Source: Nostoc sp. TCL26-01 (GTDB taxonomy: Bacteria; Cyanobacteriota; Cyanobacteriia; Cyanobacteriales; Nostocaceae). From it: a stretch of 64,000 nucleotides of DNA. The translations under genes were made by a program, and so were the position numbers. The DNA is taken from NCBI RefSeq assembly GCF_013393945.1, contig NZ_CP040299.1, forward strand, positions 62,001 through 126,000. The letters run 5' to 3'. Below, piece after piece: positions 43,857 through 55,100 of this stretch (positions are counted from its first letter, which is position 1; each line of letters opens with the position of its first letter). The notes beneath the pieces were generated by a model, which saw only the letters and a list, made by a program, of their open reading frames with translations, ran no database searches and had not been told where the DNA came from.

Positions 43857-44729
43857 ATGTCTAGGAAAAAATTACTCCATCAATTCATTACTTTATCCTG
43901 TGCTGTTACCCCGGCTTTAATCAGCTTTGACGGCTTTGGGATACTTTTGAAATCTGATGTCAACTTTCCACTAAATAGTACTTTAGTTCTAGCATCCGAA
44001 CAGTTAAAATCATCCCCCGCGCCATCAGCTAAAAAACAGCGAAATGTTGTGGACAGAGTTCGAGCTTTTAAATTTCCGAAGAATGGTTCTTCTCGCTTTT
44101 GTAAAAAGAATAACGTCTGCAAAGATGCTGTTGTCCGAGGTGAAGTTTTTAAAGCCCTGGTGTTCAAAGATGAAAACAATCCAGATGAGCAATTTGGACT
44201 GACTTATGCCGAGTTTCCGACTTTCTGGCTTTATTTTGAAGATCAAAGTCAGATCACCTCTGAGCGATCGGTAACTGTGAGATTTACCTTATTTGATGAT
44301 CAAACCAATACGAAAGTCTACCAAACCGATTTTCAACTCACTGGCGGGACAGGGATTTTTAATTTTCAGCTACCTCAAACTGCACCACCTTTAAAAATTG
44401 GTAAGTCATATTTTTGGCAATTTGATATTTTGTATGGCGAAAAAAACGAACATATTTGGCTATCTGAAAGTGGAGTTATTGAGCGCCAATCCCCTCCATC
44501 AACCCAAGCAATTCAGTTAGAAAAATCATCCCCCTGGGATCGGATAATTCTTTATGGAGAAAATGGCATTTGGTATGAAATGCTCAATGAATTAGCTCAA
44601 TTACGCCGTCTCAATCCCGACGATCCAGAAATCAAAGAAGCTTGGTTTACTTTGCTAGATCGCCCTGATGTCATTCTCTCAAGCTTAAAATCTCAACCCT
44701 TAACTTCTTGCTGTTCTATAGCTAAATAA
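43857..44729 (+). CDS. DUF928 family exported protein
   Basis: A 290-residue protein with an N-terminal signal-like segment (LLHQFITLSCAVTPALISF) and the DUF928 core: FGLTYAEFPTFWLYFEDQSQ, then VRFTLFDDQTNTKVYQTDFQ and SYFWQFDILYGEKNEHIWLS. It probably forms a beta-sandwich in the periplasm. Last gene of the sigma-DUF1822-CHAT-DUF928 operon, 24 bp after the CHAT-CHASE2 gene. It may interact with the outer part of the sensor. Confidence 0.85.
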   Translation: MSRKKLLHQFITLSCAVTPALISFDGFGILLKSDVNFPLNSTLVLASEQLKSSPAPSAKKQRNVVDRVRAFKFPKNGSSRFCKKNNVCKDAVVRGEVFKALVFKDENNPDEQFGLTYAEFPTFWLYFEDQSQITSERSVTVRFTLFDDQTNTKVYQTDFQLTGGTGIFNFQLPQTAPPLKIGKSYFWQFDILYGEKNEHIWLSESGVIERQSPPSTQAIQLEKSSPWDRIILYGENGIWYEMLNELAQLRRLNPDDPEIKEAWFTLLDRPDVILSSLKSQPLTSCCSIAK

Positions 44730-44773
44730 CATAATCATAAGATGATGTTTGAAAAATCCAGTACATTAATATT

Positions 44774-44800
44774 GTAGAGACGGCGATAAATCGCGTCTAT
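44774..44800. terminator. Dispersed palindrome between convergent genes
   Basis: AGACGGCGAT and ATCGCGTCT pair around AA with one bulged base. This is a well-known type of interspersed palindrome in Nostocales. Lying between two convergent genes, it may serve as a two-way terminator. Confidence 0.55.
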
Positions 44801-44820
44801 AGATAATTTTCCTGGAACGA

Positions 44821-47547
44821 TTACAACCAGTTACCAACCAGTACAAAAGCAGTCCAAAAATAAGGATGTTTCCAGTTTTGATTCTGCCGAATTGCTCTTT
44901 GGGCAAGTTGGAGGGCTTTAGCTTTCGTGACTTGATTTTGAGTGAATTCTCCATAGAATTCTTTCATCAGTATGGCAGTTGCATCATCTCGAACCACCCA
45001 AAGAGATGCTAAAGTACTGCGCGCTCCTGCTCGCACTGCTACACCCGCCAAGCCTAAAGCGGCTCGATTATCCCCTTTTGCTGTTTTACAAGCACTCAAA
45101 ACAAGTAGTTCAATGGGGCGGTTTGGCTGAGATTTAGCCTTAATAACATCCTCTAGCTTATTAGTATTAATTTCTCCATCCCAGGCGAGAATAAAGGTGT
45201 TGTCAACACGAGAACTAAATTCTCCGTGAGTGGCAATGTGAACTGCTGAGAAAGCAGATGAGTTGACTTGTTTTTCCAGGCTCTCTGAGGTGAAAGAATC
45301 ATCCAGCAGGCGCTTACGCTCAGTCGGTTGAATTTCTTTTAACTCTGTTGTGACGTTAGGAAGGGCTGAAAAGGGTTTACGGGTAACTGGACTAGTGCGA
45401 GCTTGACTCAATCCAGCTGCAAGCAGGTTGAAATTTTTGCGTGTCAGGGGTTTGGGGTCGAGTAATTGTAGACCAGGGGTGAGCGCGATCGCATAATTTT
45501 TTTCTATGAGATATTCTTGCCCATCATGAAGAACAGCCATCGGAATGTTTTGCAGAACTCCATCTAAGACAAACACTAATGTTTGAACTTGTGGAGAGTT
45601 GTCGAGTTCGTTTTTTAAAGGGCGCATTAGCCAATTGTAAACTTGCTGTGAGAGCAGCAAAATCTCTGATTCCTTATATAAAGGTGCATTCAAACTGTTC
45701 TGCAACTTGGTGACAGTTTCTGTGATTTGTTTTTGAGTAACTGATGTTGTGTAACGACGTAGGTTGCTTTGAGATTTGCCTGGAAGGGAAAGAATAATTT
45801 CCAATCGCTCTGGTAAAATTACTGAGTAAATAACGGCTGTATTGGCATCAACTTGATCTATTTGCTGGGGTTTGACAGTTGTACAAGCTTCTTGGAAAAA
45901 GTTGTCAAGTTCGGCTAATTGCAGGTCTTCAATGGTCTGACGGGCTATTTTTAGGGTTTCTTGGTTAGGTTCTTTAGGTTGCAGAAGTAAATCTACATAT
46001 TCTCGATAGACTGGTTCTACTCGCTCTTTAAAGTCAAACTGAACATCAGAATTGAGGCTGACTAAATCTCCCCGGAGGTTTTTTAGGGAGTTAATTGCAC
46101 CACCATAAGCTGCGATCGCCTCTTCCCGATTCTCATCGCGCAGCATCTGTCCTAATTGCCATTGCCACTGATAAGCTAAATCCGATGCCCGAATTTGATT
46201 AGCGGCTTGTAATGCTTGTTGAGTAGAAGTTTTAGCATTGTCGTTTTGATTAATGTCTGCATATAATTTCCCCAGAGTACCAAAAGCATAGGAGAGCGAT
46301 CGCTCATCTTCCAAGATTTTCGCCTCGTTGATCGCACCTTTTAACAGAGAAATTGCTTCTGAAACAGAGCCAGAGTCAGGTTGTTGAGTAACTTCCTGTT
46401 GCCAATCAATTAAACTTTTAGCAAAGTTAATTTTGGCATAGAGAGATGCCCAACTGAGGGGTAATTGAGTGAGCGATTCTCGAATCGGAGATAATAAACT
46501 ATCAGCTGCTTGCCTTTGTTGCTGATCGATTAATAAATCTCGTTGATTGAGTTGAGCTTGAATTTTGACGAGAGGAGAGGCGGCGATCGCAGATTGTTGA
46601 TAATAGTCTAAAGCTACTTTTCTGTAAATCTTTGCTTGTTTTTCATCTTTATAGGTTTCTTCTCTTGTTGCCAAAGCGCGGTTTGTATTGCCCAGATTGA
46701 GTAAAACTTTACTCATATCTTGGGGTAAATTCCAAAGTTTAGCAACTCCTAGACTGGTTTGTAAGACTTTCTCTGATTCCTCTAATTTACCCACGACTCG
46801 AAAAACATTACCCAAACTTCGCAATCCCCGTGCTTGAGCTTCCTGGATAGTATTTGGTTGGCTTTCGAGGAGTTTTTGTTGGAGAGGATTAAACTGTTCG
46901 GCTAAGAGTTGACATTCTTGATTATTTAAGCCCAAAGCTTTAAGTAATGTCTTACAGGCTCTTGGATATAGTCCCAAGTCTTGTAATGTCTGCGCTTGGT
47001 TAATTTCGCTGATTGCTACACCATCATTATCCCCCATAGCTGCATAGATTTTAGCTGCTTGTTGCCAACTCTCTAGAGCAGGTTGGGATTGTCCAATTTT
47101 TTGTTGTAGTTGTCCTTGAATATCAAGGGTTTGGGCATATATGCGTTGTTTTGTGGTTGTCTGTTCGAGAGTTTTCAGGAGTTTAAGGCTGTGAGCGATC
47201 GCTGTTTTTGCTTTTTCCCACTCACCAAGCTGCTGATAGGTGAGAGAAAGATTGCTCAACGCCATTGCTTGATTGAGGTAATTTTTTTGAGACGCAAAAG
47301 CGATCGCCACCTGTCGCCAAACTTCAACTGCTTCGGTAAACCTTCCTGCTTGATAGAGTTGATTCGCTTGTTTAACTAAGAATGAGGTATTTTGTGGAGA
47401 TTGAGCGATCACTTGTGGTGAGGAAATTTGAGCAACAACAGAAGGGAGTGTTATTGAAAGAAGACAGGATACAACTGCTAAGATTAACGTTTTCTGAAAA
47501 AATTGCCAAAAACCTTTTCTGTATTTCCTTTTTGTAAATTTCCCCAT
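44821..47547 (-). CDS. Exported TPR-CHAT protease
   Basis: A 908-residue protein taken from the ATG at 47547 (MGKFTKRKYRKGFWQ), followed by a signal segment (TLILAVVSCLLSITLPSVVA). Residues 60-500 hold tetratricopeptide repeats (LYQAGRFTEAVEVWRQVAIA and others). The C-terminal CHAT domain has the catalytic pair His774 in HIATHGEFSS and Cys820 in LVLSACKTAKGD. It is a caspase-like protease outside the cytoplasm, probably regulated by TPR-bound partners. It faces the sigma operon convergently and has no copy of the shared upstream element. Confidence 0.9.
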   Translation of the reverse strand: MGKFTKRKYRKGFWQFFQKTLILAVVSCLLSITLPSVVAQISSPQVIAQSPQNTSFLVKQANQLYQAGRFTEAVEVWRQVAIAFASQKNYLNQAMALSNLSLTYQQLGEWEKAKTAIAHSLKLLKTLEQTTTKQRIYAQTLDIQGQLQQKIGQSQPALESWQQAAKIYAAMGDNDGVAISEINQAQTLQDLGLYPRACKTLLKALGLNNQECQLLAEQFNPLQQKLLESQPNTIQEAQARGLRSLGNVFRVVGKLEESEKVLQTSLGVAKLWNLPQDMSKVLLNLGNTNRALATREETYKDEKQAKIYRKVALDYYQQSAIAASPLVKIQAQLNQRDLLIDQQQRQAADSLLSPIRESLTQLPLSWASLYAKINFAKSLIDWQQEVTQQPDSGSVSEAISLLKGAINEAKILEDERSLSYAFGTLGKLYADINQNDNAKTSTQQALQAANQIRASDLAYQWQWQLGQMLRDENREEAIAAYGGAINSLKNLRGDLVSLNSDVQFDFKERVEPVYREYVDLLLQPKEPNQETLKIARQTIEDLQLAELDNFFQEACTTVKPQQIDQVDANTAVIYSVILPERLEIILSLPGKSQSNLRRYTTSVTQKQITETVTKLQNSLNAPLYKESEILLLSQQVYNWLMRPLKNELDNSPQVQTLVFVLDGVLQNIPMAVLHDGQEYLIEKNYAIALTPGLQLLDPKPLTRKNFNLLAAGLSQARTSPVTRKPFSALPNVTTELKEIQPTERKRLLDDSFTSESLEKQVNSSAFSAVHIATHGEFSSRVDNTFILAWDGEINTNKLEDVIKAKSQPNRPIELLVLSACKTAKGDNRAALGLAGVAVRAGARSTLASLWVVRDDATAILMKEFYGEFTQNQVTKAKALQLAQRAIRQNQNWKHPYFWTAFVLVGNWL

Positions 47548-47750
47548 CACCGTTTTCGCGTCAAAGTCTATCAAAAAATTATGTGTTTAGCATATCTGAA
47601 ATCAGAACCATGTAAATCATGAGAACTTAAAAATTAACATAGCCATACTAAATAATGAATGATAAACTAGAACTCGATTTTTTAAATAAGTCAGTGTTCT
47701 AGTCTAGTATTCTCAATTTTCATGAATCAAATAAGATTGGTATAACGCTT

Positions 47751-48029
47751 CTAAAAATGCCACCATTTAGTATTTTTGGCTTTTTCTTCAAGAGTATTTG
47801 CCATTTGATGATAATCATAAGCTTGTTTGGCTTTATAGACTCCTTTTCCTAAATTCTTAAATCCTTGAAAGCCATTCACAACTTCACTTATTCCACCATC
47901 TATAAACATAGATTTTCCTCCGTGAAAAGCAGCACGAGCCAGGTTATTTACTGCTTCTTGAGTTAATTCTTGAGCAGATTGACGACATTGTTGGCTATGC
48001 TCTAAAAATTTTTGTTTGCGACCGAACAT
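47751..48029 (-). CDS. Small protein under the shared upstream element
   Basis: A 92-residue protein, MFGRKQKFLEHSQQCRQSAQ ..., helical with a Gly-rich middle (FHGGKSMFIDGGISEVVNGF) and ending in KNTKWWHF. A perfect GGAGG lies 8 nt before the start, and the shared element (copy A) ends 29 nt upstream. No signal peptide. The function is unknown; it could be a small effector or a chaperone for an exported protein of the locus. Confidence 0.65.
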   Translation of the reverse strand: MFGRKQKFLEHSQQCRQSAQELTQEAVNNLARAAFHGGKSMFIDGGISEVVNGFQGFKNLGKGVYKAKQAYDYHQMANTLEEKAKNTKWWHF

Positions 48030-48058
48030 AAATTTAGCCTCCTTTGTTCTAATTTTTT

Positions 48059-48105
48059 GTACTATTTATCTATTGAGACAAGTTCAGAAAAATATACAGA
48101 GAATC
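48059..48105 (-). promoter_or_regulatory. Shared promoter/operator element, copy A
   Basis: Read on the minus strand: CTGTATA, TCTGAA and TTGTCTCAATAGATAA in the same register as the other copies. It lies 29 nt before the start codon of the 92-residue gene. This is the most diverged copy. Confidence 0.7.
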
Positions 48106-48148
48106 ATGATGTAAATCAAAAGTAAAAAAGACTGGCAAGTCGCACTTT

Positions 48149-49039
48149 TTAACAAACTAGAGATGTCGTTGTAGCACATCTAGACGCATTCCTTTGTTGG
48201 ATCAGGAAGTTTTGGTTATCAATGCTGCGTTTTTGATTATTAAGAAATTTGTCAACATTGATCTGAGTTTGCATAGAATGTATGCCACTGTTATATCCTT
48301 CGTTGCTAGATATTTGGTTTCTAATTTGAGATCGATTATTTGCTGATTCCTGAATTTGTTTTTCAACATATTGTTGGTACTTAAATAATTGCTCGGAGCA
48401 ATTAGAATTAGGAGAAAAATCGAAAGCACAAGAGCTAATATCAGGTGGTTTTATAGGTGCAGCCTGAATTTGATTAGGCTGCACTGGTGGTTCTATAGTT
48501 GTAAGGTTATTGTTTGGTGGTAACTCTGTTTCAACAGGCGTTAATACTTCTCCTCTACTATCACTGACAGAGACATCGCTTTGAGATTCCCCATTGACAA
48601 AAGTTGGCTTACCGACATTACCACCAACCTTATTAGCAAATGCTACAGCCCTATCCCTATTTGAAAAACTAGCCACTTGTACTGACAGAATTCCCGTATC
48701 CTTTCTTGTTGTTTCAATGGCATCTGCACATAGCTCACGGTTAATGTTTGCTAAGTTACCGTAGTCAATAAAAACAGGATACCAAGCTGTTTCACTTCCC
48801 GTCGAGGTATCGCCGCAGGACTGCTTGGCAGTTTGAGGGAGCAATAAAGAAGTATTACTTTTTAGTAGAGGTGAGTTGTCTAGCTTTGAAGGAATTAATC
48901 TCAAATTAAAGGGTTTTGAGCTAAAGGATGATTGAGGAACTGAAGAGTTCTGTTCTGTCTTCTGACAACTTGTAACGAGAACTGCAAATCCACTGGTTAA
49001 CACTGCCAGGAATAAGCGATTTACTAGCTTACAATTCAT
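48149..49039 (-). CDS. Lipoprotein with SPOR-like segment
   Basis: A 296-residue protein. The signal MNCKLVNRLFLAVLTSGFAV is followed by the lipobox LVTSC (Cys25), so it should be a lipoprotein. Residues 110-150 (ILSVQVASFSNRDRAVAFAN) look like a SPOR-type repeat, which binds peptidoglycan. The rest is Asn/Gln/Pro-rich with a helical end. Its signal sequence closely resembles that of the protein at 59916-60278, showing common origin. The shared element (copy B) lies 36 nt upstream. Confidence 0.75.
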   Translation of the reverse strand: MNCKLVNRLFLAVLTSGFAVLVTSCQKTEQNSSVPQSSFSSKPFNLRLIPSKLDNSPLLKSNTSLLLPQTAKQSCGDTSTGSETAWYPVFIDYGNLANINRELCADAIETTRKDTGILSVQVASFSNRDRAVAFANKVGGNVGKPTFVNGESQSDVSVSDSRGEVLTPVETELPPNNNLTTIEPPVQPNQIQAAPIKPPDISSCAFDFSPNSNCSEQLFKYQQYVEKQIQESANNRSQIRNQISSNEGYNSGIHSMQTQINVDKFLNNQKRSIDNQNFLIQQRNASRCATTTSLVC

Positions 49040-49075
49040 CTATATTTCCTTGATCATCGATCTATTTTTTCTTGT

Positions 49076-49119
49076 GCTATCTATCTATTGGGACAGTTGC
49101 GGAAAAATATACAGGGAAT
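49076..49119 (-). promoter_or_regulatory. Shared promoter/operator element, copy B
   Basis: On the minus strand: CTGTATA, TCCGCA and CTGTCCCAATAGATAG, then ATAGC. It is followed after 36 nt by the lipoprotein start. A matching AATAAAAAA-type flank further upstream extends the similarity to about 80 bp. Confidence 0.75.
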
Positions 49120-49170
49120 CACTCTTGAAATAAAAAAAGCTGGGTATTACTACCTTTAACTCAATAATGT

Positions 49171-52100
49171 TTATGCGATCGCCAAAATATCTGCATTCGT
49201 CAGAGACAACCCAGTATTGAGGGTAGCGAATTGAGTTTGAGCGATCGCACCTGTGCCATCTTGGTCAAAGAACATTCCGCCTGTAGTATTGTTATAGATG
49301 AATCTTTGACTAGCTGTGGTTGCGGCTGTACCGATGGCAAACTGGGCGGCTGTAATGACTGCACCTGCGACTAATCCGCCGCCAAATCCGGTTGTGGAAA
49401 CGGCGATCGTGTCATCAATGACGCTAAAATCGGTGATGTGGTCAATGCCTTCTGTGCGGGAGTTGAAGGTAAAGCGATCGCTTCCTGTACCACCAGTGAG
49501 AGTATCAGCCCCTACACCGCCAACTAGGATATCGTTACCAGCACCACCTGTTAAACTATCGTTACCATCTCCGCCATTGAGGGTATTATTAGCACTATTA
49601 CCTATAATAGTGTTGTTAAAGCTGTTCCCTGTAGCGTTAATAGTTGCTATTCCAGTTAAGGTTAGGTTTTCGAGATTTGTACCTAAAGTGTAAGTGATAG
49701 AAGATTGAACAGTGTCTGTGCCTTCGTTGGCATTTTCGGTGATGGTATCTCCAATGCTGTCGATGATGTAAGTATCATCACCAGACCCTCCAATTAGACT
49801 ATCATTGCCAGTGCCACCATTGAGAGTATCGTTTCCAAGACCCCCATTGATGATGTCATTACCCGCTAAACCTGATAACCCATCATTGCCAGTGCCACCA
49901 TTGAGAGTATCATTACCTGATGTTCCTTCCAGTTGATCGTTGTTGATCGTACCATCATTAACAGTTCTAGGTGTTGTCTCAAACTGGAGGGAGTAACTGA
50001 CTGGGTTTTGTCCGCTAGGCTGACTGATTTTCAGTTGATAGGTTTTTCCTGCTTCACCAGGGTAAGTAAGTTGTAGTTTTCCTGTTCCTGTTTTGGTAGC
50101 AAGAACTGTTGTTCCATTAGTAGCGAGTAATTCTGCTGTGACAGATTGATTCCCTACCACATTCACATTCACTCTTCCAGGGTTGACAATCTGGTTTTTC
50201 GGGATTTCAAATTCAAAGAAATCTGGAGTCGTAGAATTAACTCGTAAACCAGCAAATACGCTTTCCGCCGTAATGATACCTAAACTATTGGCTTTGGCTG
50301 TCCTATTATTGCCACTTGCCCAGTCTTGGATATTGGCAGATCCCAGCGTTCCTGGAGTATTGATTGTTAGAGAATATTGAGGAACGATTAAAGAACCATT
50401 GCCTTGAACACGAATTAGATATTCTCCTGTAGCTAACCCTGCTAAATCAATACTTGCTTGTCCAGAAACTGCATTAGCAATTGGTTTGACAGGAGTTTGT
50501 CGGTTGTTCAGAGAATAAATCGATAAAGATAGTCCAGATCCTAAAGTACTGCTGTAGGTGACGGTAAGGCGATCGCCACTTTCTCCATTCCCAATTATTT
50601 CAAAACGATACCAGTCTTGATCGGCAACTTCATGCAGACTTAAATTGGTAAAGGTATGCCCATCACCAATCAGTTTATTAAAGTTATAAGCACGAGCAGC
50701 AGTATCGTTAGAGTCTGCCCAGTCGGTTGTAGCATTCCGGTTGCTTCCCCTACTAATTGCAGCATTGAGGAAGTTATTCCAACCAGTAGCGGTGAAGAAT
50801 GCCCCATTACGGTTGAGGTAACCAGGGTCAAGGGTTGATCCTCTGGAAGGTAGGTAAATTGAGAGTCCTTGAGTATCTCGTCGATCTGAGGTTTTATCAA
50901 TTACCAAGTCCTGTAAGGCAGTGTAAGCACTTTGGGCGACTGTTTTGAGTCCACTGAGGGCGGTGTTATTGCTAGTGGCGATCGCATTTAAAAACTGTCC
51001 TAAGTCACGGTAATCCCCGGATTGTAAGAAACTGGTTGCAGCATTGCGGGCATCTTGAATCGCATCCCAAGTAGCAGATGTGGTGATAGCAACGGCTGCA
51101 ACGGTAAAGGCTTTTAATTGAGTAACAAAGTTAGAGAATTTACCCGTAGTTGTATCGTTGAGAGCATCAATTGCCGATAGGGTATCGAATCCAAAGCGAT
51201 CGCCTTGGTATTGTTGTTGGAAACTGGTAATCATTCCAGAGGCGATGTCTTGTGCTGTTACTTGGTCGGGATTGCTTAATAGGGCAGAAAAGGCGGTAGT
51301 GTAATCGTAACCTTCAGCTGCTTCTAATTCTTCGGAAGCAACGAAGACATCGGTATAATCTTTGAGTGCATAGGCTACCTCAGTCATGCCCATCAAGCAA
51401 GCATCGAAGGCGAGCAAATCCAAAGTTGTGCCGCTTGTTTTCAGGGTGTTGAGAGCAGCAGCCAGTTCATTGGTGTAGAGGCGATCAACAGAAGTATTAG
51501 TTTTATTACCCTCATCATCGAAATTAAAACCACCTAAATCACCAGCACCATGATCCCACATAACAAGAGCATAATTCTCTGCCGGAGCAGCCGTTTTTGC
51601 CCAGTTGACGAAGTTGACAAGGTTATTGGGGTCGCCTGTATTTAGTTCGCCAATACTGATGTCAAAATTTGTAGCCACTCGATTCATATTGGTATCGGCT
51701 TGAATGATAGCTCGTCCCGTAGTTCCCCATTTACCCTGTGTGCCAGTGGTGTATTGTTTATTAGTGTCAAAGGAACTCTGATCCCAGAGGACAGCGAAGT
51801 TAACGTTACTGGGGAATAAAGAAGTTGCCCATTCCATTTCGTTGATATCATCAAAAGCGGCTGACTGCAAATCGCTGGCGGTCATGTACACTAAAACAGT
51901 CCAGTCATTTTTGATTTGCGTCGCATCTGTGGGCGCGTCGATATGGAATTCGTAGCGATTGGTTGCAGTAGTATTGTTGACAGTATTACCGAAAACACGC
52001 GAGTAGTAAGTTCCAGGGGTAAGACCTTTGAGGGAGATAGATTCGTTATTGGAAGTACTCAGAGAACTTCTGACGAGAGTATTATTTTGATCTCGAAGTT

Positions 52101-55100
52101 CTAATTGTAAATCGCCCAAGGCGTTTTCAAATTGAATGCTGATAGAAGAGTCGGTAGTGACAAGGTTTTGTCCGTCATTGGGATTGGTATCTTGCAGGGT
52201 AAATTTGAAGTAGTCTTGATCGCTATTGTGAATGGTAAGATTAGAAATGGTGTTGATACCATCAGCCTGATTGAGATTAATGGCGGTAGCAGAGGTATTA
52301 TTTGGTTCTAAGTTATCGGGAGCGATCGTCGTTGTATTATCAGGAGCGAGGATAGATAGGCTATAGTTCGGGTTAGTGCCATTGTTGTAGCCGAGAACTT
52401 GGACTTTATAAGTACCAGCAGGTAAAGTATTCAGGCTAATTTCTTCAAAATTTCCTGTGGTTTCGGAACGTCCTCTAACAGTAGTACCGTTTTGGTCATA
52501 GAGCAGCAAATCTAAATCGCCTTGAGCATTGCTAAAATCAATGCGGACTTTGTGACCATTTTTTCCTGTTCCTGTTGTAGTGAACTGAAACCAATCTTGA
52601 TCAGTGGAATTGTGAATAGACAAATTTTCTAGTAAACGTCCGCCTTCTACTGTCTTTAAATCGTAGGTTGTAGAACTGCTGTTGTTGGGTTCTGTCCAGT
52701 CGCCTGTATCGTTCGGTTGCGGAGGGGCGCTGAGGGTGAGGCTGTAATTTGGGTTGATTGCGCCACTGACACGGATAAAGTATGTTCCTTTTGCTAACCC
52801 AGTGAGACTGATTTGTTCTGTGTCACCATTACCATTAGCGCGATCGACGAGATATGTTTGATATTGTGCTTCAGCAGTGTTGGTAGTGGTGTTGAATGCT
52901 TCAAACAGTTCTAATTTCAGATCGCCTTGGCCATGATCAAAGTTGATGCTAATAAATTGACCTTCTTCTCCATCTTTACTAAGTTCAAATTTAAACCAGT
53001 CTTGGTCAGTTAATTTGTCGATGGAAAGGTTGGAGATGACGGCTAGGTTTTGAGAACTTCTATTTTTGTTAAAAGGTGAAATTAAAGCTGATAGACTTCC
53101 ATCACCCAATATATTACCAAGAGCTGAACTTATCCCAGACAAACTTGTTCCTACACTGCCAAGCCAAGGCATACTTGATGCGAGAGATCCCAAACCTTGA
53201 AAACCACTTACACCTTGTTGAGCCTGATTCCAGAGATACTGATTATTTTGCTGTTGCCACTGGCTAAATCCGGGAACTGAGTAAGCAAGATCGCTTACAT
53301 TTGTATAATTAATCGCTCCAGATGCAAAACTATGTACATTGCCACCGACTTGAAAACCGGCATTAATAACATCACTATGACTTACAGGTTGATAACCAGG
53401 AAGCATCGATACAGAAGGACTTCCAAACAAATCATTGTAGACAGATCCCACCACACTGGTATAAGGAGAAGAAAAAACATCTAGAGGTTGAGAACTGAAA
53501 AGGGGAGTTGAGAATGTGTAATAGTAGTAATCATAAGGATAACCTCTACCAGATGCAGCAATACCAATTTGTGCAGTTCGCGCCAAATCCCGCAAATCAT
53601 AAGCCTTCCCTGGAGTATCATTTACTTCCAGCGCATCAGGTCGTGCTTGTGGGGTAGCATCAACTGTTAAACTGTACTCAGGATTGGAAGCAGTACTACT
53701 CGCACCCGAAACCTTAACATAGTAAGTCCCTGCATTCTTACCAGTTAAAGAAATCTCCTCAAAGTTCTTAGTTGTATTCGACAGTCCTAAAGAATTTCCA
53801 TTTGTATCAAATAATTCTAATTTCAGATCCCCCTCAAAATGGTTAAAATCAATGCGTACAGCCTGACCTGCAACCCCCATTTTATTTAAATTAAACTTGA
53901 ACCAATCTTGATCGGTATTTGGATGAATCGATAACCCACTTAATGTTAAACTACCATCAATTTCTCGCAAATCATAGGCGGTAGTTCGGGTGTCATTAAA
54001 GTTCTTGGTTGCACTTTTTTGATCAATCCAATCTGATTCTGGAATCTGAGGTGCATCAATAATCAGAGAATAATTAGGATTAGTTGTCGTAGTAGTCTTA
54101 CCGTAGACTTTGACATAATAAGTCCCAGCTACCAAACCCTTTAAGGAAATTCGCTCGCGGTTACTATTTAAATCTGAAGTTCCCTTCAAAGTTCCACTGT
54201 TGTCATAAAGTTGCAGTTGTAAATCCCCTTGGGTATTATCAAACTCAATACTAACTGCATGACCTTCTACTCCTATACCTTTAGTGATAAAGCTAAACCA
54301 ATCGTCATCACCACCCTGATGTAAAGAAAGTCCTGAATAAACTTGCGTTCCTTGAACTTCTTGTAAATTCTCCGCAGTTAATCGAGTATTATTAGTTTCC
54401 GCCCAATCAGAATTATCACCGCTAGGCGCATTAATCAAGAGTTGATAGTTAGGATTCGTCGCTTGTTTGTATCCCTCAACTTTAACTAAATAAGTTCCCG
54501 GATTCAGATACGTTCCTTGAGCATTCGTCAGTTTAAGTTCTTCAAAATTATCAGTAGATTCTGATTTTCCGTATAAAGTTGTTCCTGTAGCATCATACAG
54601 AGATAATTCTAAATCTCCTAGTTTTTGGTCAAATTGAATGCGGACAAAATCAGTCGCGTTGGCAGTATTTAGGGTTGTAAATTTGAACCAATCGACATCA
54701 TTTGTGGTATGAATAGACAAAGATTCCCAAGTTTGTAACCCCTCCACATCACGGAGGTTAAAAGCATTGCTAGAGATATTGTTACCTAATGTTTTTTCTG
54801 CCCAATCTCCTGATGTATTTTCTGGTGCATTGATAAACAATTCATAATTAGGGTTGGTCGCATTATTGTAGCCAGAAACTTTGAGATAATAGACCCCTTT
54901 ATCTCGACCATTAAGTGAAATTTCTTCAGTGCCACTAATACCTGTAGATTTTTTGATTAGCGTTGTTCCATCCGCCCCATAAAGTTCAATATCTAAATTT
55001 CCTTGTCCCTGATTGAAACGAATTCCTACCGCGTCATTTTGACCACCCTTAGCATCAATTTCAAATTTAAACCAGTCTACATCTCCTTGAGAAATTGAGA

